This document shows positions 45,130-56,390 of a stretch of 64,000 bases of DNA, piece after piece. A program made the translations under genes and the position numbers. The notes beneath the pieces are model-generated. The model made no database searches. It saw only the letters and a program-made list of their open reading frames with translations, and was not told the origin of the DNA. Position 1 is the first letter of the stretch. Every line of letters starts with the position of its first letter. Origin of the DNA: Yponomeuta sedellus (lineage: Eukaryota; Arthropoda; Insecta; Lepidoptera; Yponomeutidae); assembly GCA_934045075.1 (NCBI GenBank), contig OW203724.1, positions 19,831,143 to 19,895,142 of the forward strand, written 5' to 3'.

Positions 45130-45480
45130 CACGACGCTGATTTACTTTAATTCGTGAGTTAAAAACTGCATCCACGTAATGAAATTTTTTATATAGCTTT
45201 CAGTGGCACCCTCACTCAGATTAGATGGGTATAGGGACCACTCGGACGCTGCAGTGCCTGGGTCATTGTTTTAGATGGAGTAGTCTTGAGCTAATTAGGC
45301 GGACTAAATTGAGCCCGTTCGAGCAACTGGACCAACGTAAACTAGCCATAGGCGCGGGTACGTCTAACGATGATGGATGGGGTGCATTAGCATCGCTGCC
45401 CCCAATATATCTCGCGCACCGATAGCAGATCTATTTGCACGATAGCGCTGGGTGGGAAGCCCTTTAACATTTAATTTGCA
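45130..45480 (+). repeat. Dispersed repeat J, copy 1
   Basis: CAGTGGCACCCTCACTCAGA, then ACTCGGACGCTGCAGTGCCT and GGGTCATTGTTTTAGA recur at 58845-59300, where a SINE-D interrupts them. The open frame at 45225-45425 lies inside. Class unknown. Confidence 0.6.
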
Positions 45481-45752
45481 TAGTCGCCTTAAGTGAGTGA
45501 AAGGTTGAAGGATGAGTGTGTGTGAGAAGTGTGTCCTGTGGGTATTTGTTATTTATCGTCGAAGTTGTTTTTTCACAGGTGCGAAGAGCAAGGGCCAGTG
45601 TAAGGCCGCGTCACCTGTAAACGTACAAAACAATTTATTGTTACAATAAATAAATCAGTATCTTTGCACGGAAATTTTGTGTATTGGTTCTTTTAAAACA
45701 TATATGTATATTTATACATTTTACACACAATATCTTTTTTCTTGTATTAACT

Positions 45753-46050
45753 GGTCTCTTTTTGCATCGCAGGAAGGTTAGGCCATACTCCACCATGGCG
45801 GCCAAGTCCACGTAGGTGGAGGATTGTAAGACAGTGGCGGGCCCTACTGTCAGAAGCTATCAAGCCGCCCATAATGCCTTAACGTCCACCAAGGGCTTAA
45901 CGTGCCTTGCGAAGCACGGAAGCGCGCCCAAAAAATACCACTAGCGGTAGTCACGGGATTGTCACCCCTCCAGCACCTGACCGCGGCTATTGTTGCTTAA
46001 CCTTAGTGATTGATTCCAATCACTAGGTTCCACTAGGCCACGAGTGCTTC
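45753..46050 (-). mobile_element. 5S-SINE copy
   Basis: The minus strand reads AGCACTCGTGGCCTAGTGGA, the 5S-like GGTTAAGCAACAATAGCCGC, then GGTGCTGGAGGGGTGACAAT, and continues to the TTGGCCGCCATGGTGGAGTA block. Confidence 0.8.
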
Positions 46051-46064
46051 ACAATATAATATAA

Positions 46065-46265
46065 GATAAGATAAGAATATTCTTTACTGTACACGCCAGA
46101 AAATAATTACAGAGACAACAGTTACAAAAGAAGAGGTACAATTGGCGGCCTTATTGCTGATAGCAATTTCTTCCAGGCAACCGTATATCGGAGAGATTGC
46201 AGAAGGAGAAATTGAGACGAAATTGAATTGAATTGAAATTGATTTATTACATATTGAATAGATAG
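46065..46265 (-). mobile_element. LINE 3'-end fragment
   Basis: On the minus strand: GGTTGCCTGGAAGAAATTGC, then TATCAGCAATAAGGCCGCCA, ATTGTACCTC, and an end AAAGAATATTCTTATCTTAT. Clearest copy of this LINE end. Confidence 0.6.
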
Positions 46266-47529
46266 TTTGAAATTTGATTCCTTTCAACATTTGTAAAACA
46301 GTGCAACATCATGCTTATCAACATTAGCCTTTGTCAAATGTTAGCAAGTGATTTAATAAATCTTGTAATAGTTAATCTCTTGTTCTAATTATCTCCTAGT
46401 TTAATAAATAGTCTATCTGTGGGATCTGCACAATTTTTTCCAGAAACAAACTATTGAAAAACCATTCCAGACGATTCATACTTAAAAACATATAAAAAAA
46501 CAAAGACATGTGTGTAGATGTGACTTTCCAGTTTTTGAGCCATTGTAAACTGGCTCTGAGACAAATAGTTTTATATTTGTCTAAGTGAGCTTTACGCTAG
46601 TTTGGTGTAGTTTCATCTTACGCCAAGTTTAATGAATGTATGTATTGCCGTTTGTGCGGCAAAAAAATCACGTTTTGTGTATAAGAGCCCCCGATAAATA
46701 TTTTATCATAATCATCATCAACATCTGCTCACTGCTGTATACAACCAATAAAAAATAAACTTTAGGAAAAGGCACTGCTGCCTTTTCCCCATCACGCCCT
46801 CCTACGCGCTCCATATTTGTTTACATTAAGACAAATCATAGTAATAAACAAATGTATGAATTTAACTAAATATTTATCTCTACATAGAACAGAGCTAATA
46901 ACTAGAAACTGGCGCCAGGCAAACGCGGTGCGGCAGCCAGTTCCATCACATACTGGGATGCCTGTTCATTTTAAGTGGACTCTGGGACCAAGAGGCATAA
47001 TTGAGTGTCTACGTAACACAGCTCTAAGCTTAACCCTTTAACGGGCAGAGCCAGTATAATTTTTGAGACTTAATTTCTAAGTGATAAGGCAAAATGGACA
47101 AAGACTGGTCGGACTCTGCCGACGAAAAATCAAGTGAACCCAGAATTAAGTTAGTAAAATAATAAGGTTCAAATTACGGTCGAAACTATTATACGACTGC
47201 CTGGTGAAGGGTTAAAAAGCTGTCTTACGGTGAGCGCACTCGACTCGGAGTAAAACCTAGAAGTTAAAGAGTCTCTGCGCTTGAGCTGCGTCAGTTTAAG
47301 TTCTTTGTGTTCGTTCAAGTTGAATCAGGATAGTTTTGCAGACTCCACCGTAAGACGGAAAACAATAAGTTATGTTATGATGGCTTCTGACGAGCTGCTG
47401 TATACAAGGAACGAACTTTTTCGATCCGCAGAACGCTTGGGATCTGAATAATAATATGTGGATTAGCAACCTCACGACTAGTGCACATTGTATAGATATG
47501 TGCCTTGCAATCCAGTTTTTCAGCAATGT
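46266..47529. other. Unassigned spacer
   Basis: 46750-46805 repeats CCTTTTCCCCATCACGCC, which is also at 51430. 47095-47160 (GACTGGTCGGACTCTGCCGA) resembles 63640-63690. No gene is recognised. Confidence 0.35.
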
Positions 47530-47579
47530 GTTTTCATTTCTAAATTTAACCACATGTGTTTAACTTTAGAAATGAAAAC
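47530..47579. repeat. 50-bp near-perfect palindrome
   Basis: Arms of 25 bp meet at CACATGTG with two mismatches; the outer 15 bp (GTTTTCATTTCTAAA) are perfect. Confidence 0.9.
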
Positions 47580-47646
47580 AATGGTACATGCAATTAATGT
47601 GAGAAGACACAGATGCACACGTTATATCAGTTTCGATCACATAATT

Positions 47647-47735
47647 TTAGGTAAGGTAAGGCAACGAATATTAATAATAAATAATATTCTTGGCCTTACC
47701 TTACCTAACACATAGCATGTTAGGTAAGGTAAGGC
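47647..47735. repeat. Forward-reverse-forward triplication
   Basis: TTAGGTAAGGTAAGGC occurs at 47647 and 47720, with its reverse complement between them at 47693-47708. Arms 47693-47710 and 47718-47735 are a perfect 18-bp hairpin with spacer CATAGCA. Confidence 0.95.
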
Positions 47736-49499
47736 AAAGAATGTTATTTATTTAATTTAATATTAAAAGATGTACAAAACAGCATTATAGACATAGTGTT
47801 ATCTTAAAGTTATGATAAACTGTTTGTCAAACCACAACGCCACATATATGTATTTGTTCAAATACTTAGGTTTAGGTTCAAATAGGTTTTTAAAAACATA
47901 TGTATTAGTTTTTAATAATATTGAGAGAGTGTATTAGTTGGGAACTACTCCATCACCCCGTGGAGGTACAATTCAGAATGTTGTCAAGGATACCCTCTGC
48001 TATGGAAACTACACAATGCGATAAAGTTACCAAACGAATTTATTTACTAAAACATATAAACTTTTCGTCTCACTTTGATTTAGCTTTATAACGTGATCAT
48101 GTTAGAAGCGGATAGACCGTTTCTAACGTGATAAAGTTTCACGAAACGTCCGCAGCTGCTGTGTAAGCTAACATTTTCAATTAACCCCTCCCAGCAATAA
48201 ATTGGCTGGTGAAAATATCGTAATTTTTGCTTTTTAATCTTCGGAGCAATTTCATGTGGAGATCCTCATGTGTGTCGTAATTTTTCCGGAAAATTCCGGT
48301 TGAAAAGGCCGTTACGTATAAAAACCACTGTAGCCTGGTAAAAATACACTGATTAGAATATTTTCCAGTACGTTTCGGTATGCGAAATATTTTTATTTTA
48401 TGGCTGAACGTAGGTATACCGTGGTCCTTTTGATTACTATAAAAATATGCAAACGAATGTGGTGTTTGATATTTTTATCTGAATTTAGCAATTCTTGTTT
48501 GTATAATCTAATATCCAAGAGATAACTTGAACCGAAATCCGCGCAGTCGGGCTGAGTTTGCTATAAACATGAGCGGCTTGTGAGAGCATTTTTTTTTTGT
48601 TATTTCATTATTTTAATAAATTAACGTCTCACGTCTCGTGTGTCCCGCCAATGACACAAGAGAAACGTCAAAGTCAAAGTCGTTTGTTTAAGTTATCACT
48701 TTGTCGGGCTTCGTAATCATGATTTCATTGAATCCCTCGATTTAACAAAAGTTTATTTTGACCCTGAAAGAAACTTTCCTGGCCCGTTATAGAATTACTT
48801 GTAAGACTGACTATCAGGTTTTCATTAAAAATGTTTTGTAGGAATATTTTAACCATGGTTAAGATTTAGATACCTATGACAATAGATTAAAAAAACCGGT
48901 CAAGTGGGTGTCGGGCATCGCGCACTGAAGGGTACCGTTGATGGTTAAACTAAGTTAAACTAAATTTAAATTAATGATTTAAATTGAGACACGGAATAAC
49001 GTTTGCGGGGTCAGCTAAAAGATATAATACTTCCTACTCTGAATTGAGATTTGCATCCTGTTTTGTATTGTTGAATCTATTTGATCCTTGTGAGTACATA
49101 GATACATAGATAGGTACTCGAAAATTATGTTATTGTTTAACATGAAGAGCACATTCTCTTCAAATATCCATTGACAAGATATTTGCGTGATGATAAAACT
49201 GTGCCGTATGCAGAGTGTATGCCCCACTGCGAGGACATACCCTATTGTTGTGTATTTGTATTGGTGGGGACATACCCTCTGCGGTCCTCTATTATATAAA
49301 CTAGGTATACTTAAGTCCATATTATACCTGCCTAAATCAACAATCGGGGGTGAGTCCGAATAGTGACTAGCCCCTTATCTCTCTGTATTTTTCTTTTTCG
49401 CTCTCTCTCTCTCTCTCTCTGTGTGTGAAAGTGCCTTAGCCGTGCAATGTTTATGTACAGGCTGGCTTTGCTCAGGTTGTGCAGAGACTGTCTGCACTA
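47736..49499. other. Unassigned AT-rich spacer
   Basis: 48888-48935 is a piece of the GGAACCC-type lepidopteran repeat. 49209-49285 holds an imperfect inverted repeat around GGACATACCC. 49398-49422 is a short CT/GT microsatellite. No gene. Confidence 0.35.
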
Positions 49500-49603
49500 G
49501 TTATAAAACTGTATGACAGACAGCAACGCTTTCTTTCTGTAAAATAAAAATAGTTAACTTTTGCAAAAAGAAGGGGGTGCTGTCTGTCATGCAGTTTTAT
49601 AAC
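49500..49603. mobile_element. Small inverted-repeat element
   Basis: 26-bp arms (GTTATAAAACTGTATGACAG onward) match with one mismatch and enclose 52 bp of pyrimidine/AT-rich sequence. A miniature element or snap-back duplication; no target duplication is evident. Confidence 0.6.
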
Positions 49604-50622
49604 AAATACAGACAACATACGTCCTAATATTGTCACCAGTTAATGCGACGATAATGGGGGCTTTTTAAAGCGCCACTAAAGAAAACAGTATGTACCGCAA
49701 GTTATCGACAGATTGTGCTGACGTCAAATATTATGTCAAAATTGACATGACACCTGCACCTGATGTTGCTCTACCTTCTCTGTGCTTTTTGTCACGTTGC
49801 TTGCTTGTTTCGTTGACGGATGATTGTTTTCTTGTGGTATCGTTGTCGGTTTGTACAGTTTCAAAACAAAGGTTAGCTTACATCACAGACTACAAAGAGA
49901 TGTTTGGATTACCACAGATTATTAACGCCGTACAACAAAAAACTTATGACGACATTTGTTTTCCTTGCAGCGCCATCTAGTTTTTTTTAATGGAATCATC
50001 TGACAGCTGTCATTGAAAAGCGCTCATTACTTTTCACCAACTATGCTAAAATGGGATGAGTAAATTGTAATATTTTTCTGAAATAAATCGATTTTAATCA
50101 TAGAGACTGAATCTTAGCATAATAATAAGTAGAAAGAAGAGGCTATACTCTCGCCTGCCACTATATACTCTGCCTGCGGGCAACCCGCTTTGTTGTCTCT
50201 TTACAGAACGTCGCTACTGATGACGTAATCTTTATAAAGGGTGCGGAAATGTGCCCGCCCGGCTTTAAGTTCCAAGGGAAATACGCTTTAGAACTAGAGC
50301 GTTGATTTAATACGTCTTGGCGGCAACGGCAAATTATAAACTTTATGATAAGGACAATAAGGGAAAGATTGGAATGCTTCACATAAATACACCCACATTT
50401 TAGTACGCTATCAAAGCAGCCTTGAAGGTTATCATGAGCAGTGATATAATTCGTGGTGTTTAAGTTCGCACCAATAATTTGTGCTTTATTTAGAACCAAA
50501 TTTATTACGCTTCAAACATACAAGTTTGCTGTTTCCATTGCATTTTAAATTTAAACGGGTAAGTGAGTCCATAATAATAAATTGGCAGTCCATTATATAT
50601 GTTTCATTAACATTTCTATAGT
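49604..50622. other. Unassigned spacer
   Basis: Frames at 49690-49980 (plus) and 50161-50499 (minus) are open for about 100 codons but show no recognisable motif or repeat match. They are probably chance. Confidence 0.3.
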
Positions 50623-50850
50623 TTTAGAAGCCTATTCAGAGGCTAAAAATTCCACCCATGCCGGGATTCGAACCCGCAACCTCTGGCTATCCGTGCCAAA
50701 GCTCTTTCTCTTCGCTCTTTTGTCTCAACCGAGCTAATGGGTGACTCACCGGCATCAGTGAAATTTCGAACCTCTTTACAATATTCTCTGTATTACATAC
50801 AGGCAGCGACGATATTGTCCTTAGCACGGTTTAGTGCATTTAAAAAATAT
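50623..50850 (-). mobile_element. SINE-A copy with internal insertion
   Basis: The minus strand has TTTTAGCCTCTGAATAGG as the 3' end, the B-box GGGTTCGAATCCCGG and GCCGGTGAGTCACCCATTAG. A small TCTTCGCTCTTTTGTCTC insert disrupts the D-arm. The far end again carries an inverted tail (GCACGGTTTAGTGCATTT). Confidence 0.8.
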
Positions 50851-51521
50851 ATATAATATATAAAACATGTTTTAATAAATTTTTAATGAAATTTTCTACA
50901 TCAATATTTTACAACAATATTTTTTTTAAGGATTGTTTCATAACTCGACAAAACTCCTTACGATGCGATTCCCATACCTACAAAAGTAGTTTTGTTCTAA
51001 TTACAAATGTCATGCCGGATCACAATGAAACTGTGCCAAAACATTTAAAGGTCACAAATCGAGGTCGCTTGTTCAAGGAACTTTTAATCTGAATGCACAA
51101 TACGGCGGTCTTAATGCCATCATCATTTTCTACGTGTTAATTATTGGTGGAAGAAACATCAGTTAACGTGAAAAAAAGAATAGAAATACAATTTAAAGTA
51201 TCAATCAATCACCACGTACTATTCCACTGTAGGACATCCTCCCAGCCTCCCCTAAGGCGCGCCACTTCCTTCTGTCAAGAATTTGCCTTAGATCATCCAT
51301 CCAGCGAGTGATGGGTGTCTTACGCTGCGTTTGCTAGATCGTGACAACCACTGCATAAAATAAAGCAATTTATGGCAACATGCCACTATCATCATCATCA
51401 TCAGCCCTCCTCTACCCACCTCTGGGTATAGGCCTTTTCCCCATCACGCCATCCTTCGCCATTTGCATCCACGGGCTCCCTGCCCACCTGACTACGTCGT
51501 CCGACCATCGGATTTAACGTA
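50851..51521. other. Spacer with LINE tail remnants
   Basis: 51205-51340 (ACTATTCCACTGTAGGACAT, then CATCCATCCAGCGAGTGATG) and 51390-51510 (CTGGGTATAGGCCTTTTCCC) are minus-oriented LINE-end remnants. No gene. Confidence 0.4.
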
Positions 51522-51846
51522 TCGATGTCAACCTTTGTATGACTCCACTGTTGAGGGCACGGGTCTCCTCTTGCATCGCAGAACCGTTAGGCCATACTGC
51601 ACCACGGGGGCCAATTCTGGGTTGGTGGAGGATTGTAAGACAGTGGCGGGCCTTACTTTCAGAAGTTGTTAAGCTACCCACAAGGCCTCTGACATGGCTT
51701 AACGACTGTCATTACACGACAGCCGGCACCAACGGTCTATCAAGCGAAGCACGCAAGCGCCCGGAAAAATGACACTAGCAGTGGTCACGGGACGGTCACC
51801 CATCCTGCACCTGATGTTGCTTGACTCAAGTGATTATTAGACTAGG
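51522..51846 (-). mobile_element. 5S-SINE copy
   Basis: The minus strand carries GGATGGGTGACCGTCCCGTG and then the standard body. The 3' end is CATACAAAGGTTGACATCG. Confidence 0.75.
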
Positions 51847-51850
51847 CTAT

Positions 51851-51914
51851 ATGGAAGCGTAAACTTAAGTATATGGAAGCGCTGGTGGCTTCCATATACT
51901 TAAAACGCTTCCAT
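51851..51914. repeat. Compound inverted repeat
   Basis: A perfect inner 16-bp pair (51865-51880/51888-51903) is nested in an outer 10-bp pair (ATGGAAGCGT with ACGCTTCCAT). TATATGGAAGCG also recurs directly. It abuts the 5S-SINE. Confidence 0.9.
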
Positions 51915-53083
51915 ACACTTATACCAAAATAATTTTTGCGAAACTTGCTTTTTCCGCATTCTGTCCCCTTATTTTGTACCACAACCGTGTAGTTTTTGCG
52001 CGAGGCGAGTGTAAGCAAAATTACCTGGAGGAATTGCTCCGCCCCGGAGGTTTTTTGCCACTATTGTACGTACACCTGTAGTAATACATCTAATTTACGA
52101 CGATGATTTATTTCTCGCTACCTCACTTTTACGCGGGAGGCTGTGCTTTTTAGGTTTCTTTCGTAAAACGGCAGTAAAGTCTGGGTAACAAATACAAAAT
52201 AAGTAAAGCAATTCTGGAACCTACGCTGTGGGTTATTGCAGGAATCACATATTCCGTTCTACTTTCACGCCCGACGTCTTGTAGGGGTAAAATACATTTT
52301 TGTAGCAGTCATCCAGTGTATTAGACTCGTAATTTTTTTTTTTTCTTATTTCTCATTCAACATAAAATCTCCTTAGAATAATTTGTGCTAAGTTTATTTT
52401 GACATGCCTGTATAATATTAGTGTGAAGTGTAATGTGATGTGATACCTAATTCAATAATATAGCCTTCACATAAAATTCTAATAACGATCGTATGCTATT
52501 ATTACTTTTTTTTATATTTTTCCATAAGATAATTAAACGTAATTCTAATTAGGGTATGTAAGTCGTAATATTGCCAGAATTATATCTACCAACACTATTA
52601 GAAAACGTTTAGTATTTAAATAGCAGAACGAAATAACGGATATATGTGTAATTATATTTTTTAATTATGTATTTCGATATTTTGAACTGCCGCCGAAAAA
52701 ATTATATATTTTTTATAATAGTAATAGAATAAAAAAGTGTAATAGTAGTGGTTTTAGCAGCCGTGAACCGAAGGCAAAAATCCAGGACTACATAGCATTG
52801 ATAGCGTGATCGTTGGTTCTCGGTCGTGGGTCCTAAAATCTATATTAACCTGTATTGGTCCGACACTTTTTGCAAAGCCGATCTGTAACAGGAACATTGT
52901 ACAACTCTTTCATTGCCAACGCTAGTGTTTCCATATGGAGACTCTTAACAGATACAGTAGTCTGCCCGCTGGTGGCAAATGCCACTCAAATGGTTAAGTA
53001 TGCGGCGCGTTCTATTCGATAATTTGATACAAACAATTTTTAGTAAGGAGAAAACTTCGAAAAAATTCAAAACAGCTTTGCCG
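51915..53083. other. Unassigned spacer
   Basis: Nothing recognised on either strand. Confidence 0.3.
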
Positions 53084-53154
53084 GCCTCGGTGGCGCAGCA
53101 GCGGTTTGGCACGCTGACTGTAAAACTGAAGGTCTCGGGTTCAACCCCCGGCCG

Positions 53155-54871
53155 CACACAGGCGGAAAATCAATAAAACTCGGACAAAACCTAAAATCTT
53201 TAAACAACCCCTAGCCGGTAAAAAATAATCTTATCGGTTAACCCGATAAACAATGCACGCTATACACACGGGTAGCGCAAGTGATGATTCATCTAGGAAT
53301 CTCAGTCTCATTTCAAAGTTCAGTTGTTCAACGGCGAATGCGTTTACGACTCCCAAAGTGTCACATAAGTGCTTAATTATTGATCATTTTCTCTGAGAAA
53401 GTTTTGGTTTTTGTGATGGATTCACTTCCAGGAGGTAATTAACTACTTTCTTATAATTATTTTTGATGGCAATGCTTGATTGTTTTTTAATAAAAATAAT
53501 ATTTCTACCACCTCATATTTTTCGCATAATTTTTAATTTCACAAAGAGATAAAGTATAACTTCCTGATAGATCCGGCTTAGATATTAGCCATTTTGAAAA
53601 CTACAAAGTTTGCTTTTTCACATACAATCATTATCTGATGCGACCGTACGCGACCGTTCAACAAAATTTTCTTTTTAAATTGATGACTTGTATAATCAAA
53701 CGTGGTCGGTTAATCACAAAACGCTATATTTTATTGAATTGGATATTTTATTGGTTCTTAATATTAATTTATATTATTTTAGGGTCAACCGACGAGGAAG
53801 AGAGCTTTAGCAGATTTACTTTAGTCGGTTTCTATAGGGCGGAATCATCTCGAAAAGGGCAAGATAAAATGTTATATCTGCTAAACAAAGTACAAAGCGC
53901 TCTGAAAGTTAATAAACTTAGAGATGAAATAAAACTTTCTCTTCAAAAACTAGTAAGTGAATATAACGAAACTTATCCAAGCACATCGTATTTTTTCTCG
54001 ATGTGTCAGCGGAAACAATGACTGGTTTGAAACTAAGATTACATTTCCTATTGCGACTCGTACCCAAAAGATAGGTGGTGGCCTTGGCGGCCGACCCAGC
54101 AAGAGCTTTGAAACATGTACCTTTAAACATGTAAGAGATGCACACGGCAAAGATTTGGTAGCAGCTGAAAAATTACGTATACATACGGAATTTTGGCAAA
54201 AACTAGGTTTGCATGTCGACAAACCAAGACAGGGTGGAGGTACGTCCACTGATGCTAATGCTGCGCGCGCTATCTTTCAGCATGCAGAAGAAGTTGCTAA
54301 AATAACAGGTGTCAGTCTTCAGCTTATAAATAGACTTTCACACCATTTTGAAAGTTATGTCCTGTGGGCATAAAATCAATCTCGCGAAATTTCAAACATT
54401 TTGCAACAAAACAGCAGCTGTTTTTGTATGGAATTACCCATGGTACTACATGCCAACCACGTTGCACAAAATACTTAGTCAAGTTTAATAGAAAAATACG
54501 AAATGGCCATAGGATTAATGAGTGAAGATGCGCAAGAAAGCAAGAATAAGGACTAGAAACTACAGGGAGCGATTTTGTAGGAAATTTTCTAGGCAATTGG
54601 CTATGGGAGACACCTTCAAACGACTTTTAGTGTTTGACGATCCTTACATAACAGGACTAAGAAAATTAGTTGGTAAAAAGTCGGTACATATATGTCAAAA
54701 TATTTTAAATCTGTTGGAAGAACCAGATATTACAATGTAACTATAATAAAAACGTCATAAAATAATTAGTATATTGTTTTCATTACTTAGCAAATCTTTA
54801 TTTACACAATTCCTTTGATAATCATGAATATTAAGGTTTTGTCCGACTTTTCTTGATTTTTCGCCTGTGTG
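53155..54871 (+). mobile_element. Transib (RAG1-family) DNA transposon relic
   Basis: 38-bp terminal inverted repeats begin CACACAGGCG and differ at three positions. GGCCG (53150-53154 and 54872-54876) is a 5-bp GC-rich target duplication, as Transib produces. Each end reads CACACAG, 22 bp, ACAAAACCT, close to the heptamer-spacer-nonamer layout of recombination signal sequences. The element is about 1.7 kb, shorter than complete Transibs, and its transposase is internally deleted. Confidence 0.85.
53416..54740 (+). pseudogene. Transib transposase, broken
   Basis: A possible first exon 53416-53434 (MDSLPGG) has a GGTAAT donor and joins in phase to an acceptor at 53782 (TTTTAG), giving GSTDEEESFSRFTLVGFY. 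A frameshift lies near 53960-54010. The next frame has GGRPSKSFETC, then an abrupt junction to HTEFWQKLGLHVDKP, DANAARAIF and EVAKITGVSLQLINRL. After a stop and frameshifts come NYPWYYMPTTLHKIL, LMSEDAQESKNKD (carrying the likely catalytic Glu of the DDE triad, 54518-54553) and FDDPYITGLR. The catalytic Asp region between GRP and HTEFW is gone. Cannot encode an active enzyme. Confidence 0.8.
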
Positions 54872-55030
54872 GGCCGGGTCAAACTAGGAGACGAACTTTT
54901 CTAGTTTGGATGTCATCTACGTATTTATTGTATTAAATCATGGAGTTGTAACAAAGTGACTTGCGTAATTAGTATGGGGCTAACGAGGTCTGAGTAATAC
55001 CTATGTCTGTGAATATTATTATTATTATTT

Positions 55031-55194
55031 ATTAGCTCTTCTCTCTTTTACACGTTTGAGCTGTCATGGTTGGTACCTACTAACTTTAATATGGAACAGC
55101 TAGGATAGTTTTTTTGTTATTTTGCAGTTAGTAATAGTTATTCACATTGGCCTTTTTTTCAGGTAGATATATTTTTTATTCCTCGACTTAATAC
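55031..55194. other. Spacer
   Basis: No feature seen. Confidence 0.3.
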
Positions 55195-55310
55195 CTATTT
55201 AATTGATATATTAAACTTTATTGCACACAAAACATTGAACAAGATATTACATAGGAAATAACGTGTACAAAAGCGAGTTTACTTCTGTAAAAGATAAGCT
55301 ATTTAGCTTG
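55195..55310 (-). mobile_element. LINE 3'-end fragment
   Basis: The minus strand ends CAATAAAGTTTAATATATC after TTTGTACACGTTATTTCCTA, the same kind of end as at 27925. Confidence 0.45.
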
Positions 55311-56202
55311 AAGTCTTTAATTAAAATCAAGAGCAATTTGCATTTGTTTTCAGTATCAGATATATATTTCAAGAATTCAAATTACATCCTAGACGAGAAT
55401 GGCCAAAGTTCAACCTGAATTCTATTATTATTACTCAGAAATCGAAACCTGTGAACAATTTCCCGTTCAACTCTCTCTTACCTGGCGGTATGAATTCGTT
55501 AAAACTACTCCCTTTACATGACAACAATGGACTTCTGTTTATTTTAGGTCATTCGGTTGAAAACGAAATTTATTTTACTGTTTATAGAAAACATAATTTC
55601 GTTCAGAGTTTAAAAATTCCGCTCACTGATGAAGAATAGCTCCAAACGCATTAGATTTGAAGTTTTGAACAAATATTTTCTTTTTGGAGATTTGAAGATA
55701 CATATATAATAAAATCTCTCGTTTCATACATAACCTGAGCGTCTGAGGTGTTCAAATAAGGCACTTGAAACAGTGCCATACAGTGAAAAGTTTATAGGCT
55801 ACATAAAAAATATACCTGTACAGGTATATTTCTATTCGGTGAGATAAATATTTTCCGGAGGGAAATGAGTTTACCTAGCTACGAAAACAGCGCTTCAATT
55901 CATATTTCAAAAGTTTGCGACCTTGTTGCAGAACACTTACGCCATAATATACATTCAATGGCAGCAAAAGCTTCAAACTGCTTATAGCCAGGGATGTTTC
56001 AAATACTTCAAATTGAGATCAAAAGTTGACACGCACTTTTCGCAACTTTTGCCGAAAAAACAGATAGATTATGAGTCTATGTAAAATTGTGTCAGAGGGG
56101 CTTCGTTCATTTTATGGAGATAGGTTTCCTTTGTTTTTTTCCGCGCCTGATATTATTGTGTACGTACGACATCAAGAAAAAATACTAATAAAAAATTATA
56201 AA
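55311..56202. other. Spacer with a palindrome
   Basis: 55808-55831 is a perfect 24-bp palindrome (AAATATACCTGTACAGGTATATTT has arms of 12). Frames around 55400-55640 and 56071-56301 are not recognisable. Confidence 0.4.
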
Positions 56203-56390
56203 ACACTAGCTGACACAGCCAACTTCGTACCGCCTAACAGTCGATTCTTTATTTTTTTTCTCTCCGTAAGAACCATCCTCGGACTTCAAGGGGTATTCTA
56301 AAAAAAGAATCAGCGAAATCGGTTCAGCTGCTCTCGAGATTTGCGCTTACCAACACATTTGGCGATTCATTTTTATATTATAGATTTACC
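56203..56390 (+). mobile_element. TAGCTGAC-type lepidopteran repeat
   Basis: It begins ACTAGCTGACACAGCCAACT and ends CTCGAGATTTGCGCTTACCA, ACACATTTGGCGATTCATTT and a TTTTATATTATAGA tail. A common insect repeat whose class I cannot state. Confidence 0.5.

Larger units (their letters stand above)
53084..55030 (+). mobile_element. SINE-D split by a Transib relic
   Basis: The head (CCTCGGTGGCGCAGCAGCGG, then GGTTCAACCCCCGG) occupies 53084-53154. The body (GGTCAAACTAGGAGACGAAC onward) resumes at 54877 and ends near 55030. Joined across the insertion it matches the SINE-D at 11557-11818. Confidence 0.9.

Noticed and set aside
47647..47735. CRISPR-like repeat array
   Set aside because: Only three copies in alternating orientation, without regular spacers; eukaryotic context.
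49690..49980. 96-codon plus-strand frame
   Set aside because: Not recognisable, Cys/Leu-rich without domain pattern, no splice or promoter context; probably chance.
50161..50499. 112-codon minus-strand frame
   Set aside because: No recognisable domain; AT-rich surroundings and no supporting signals.
54872..55030. Independent 5'-truncated SINE-D
   Set aside because: It joins exactly to 53084-53154 across the Transib and its GGCCG duplication, so it is one interrupted copy.
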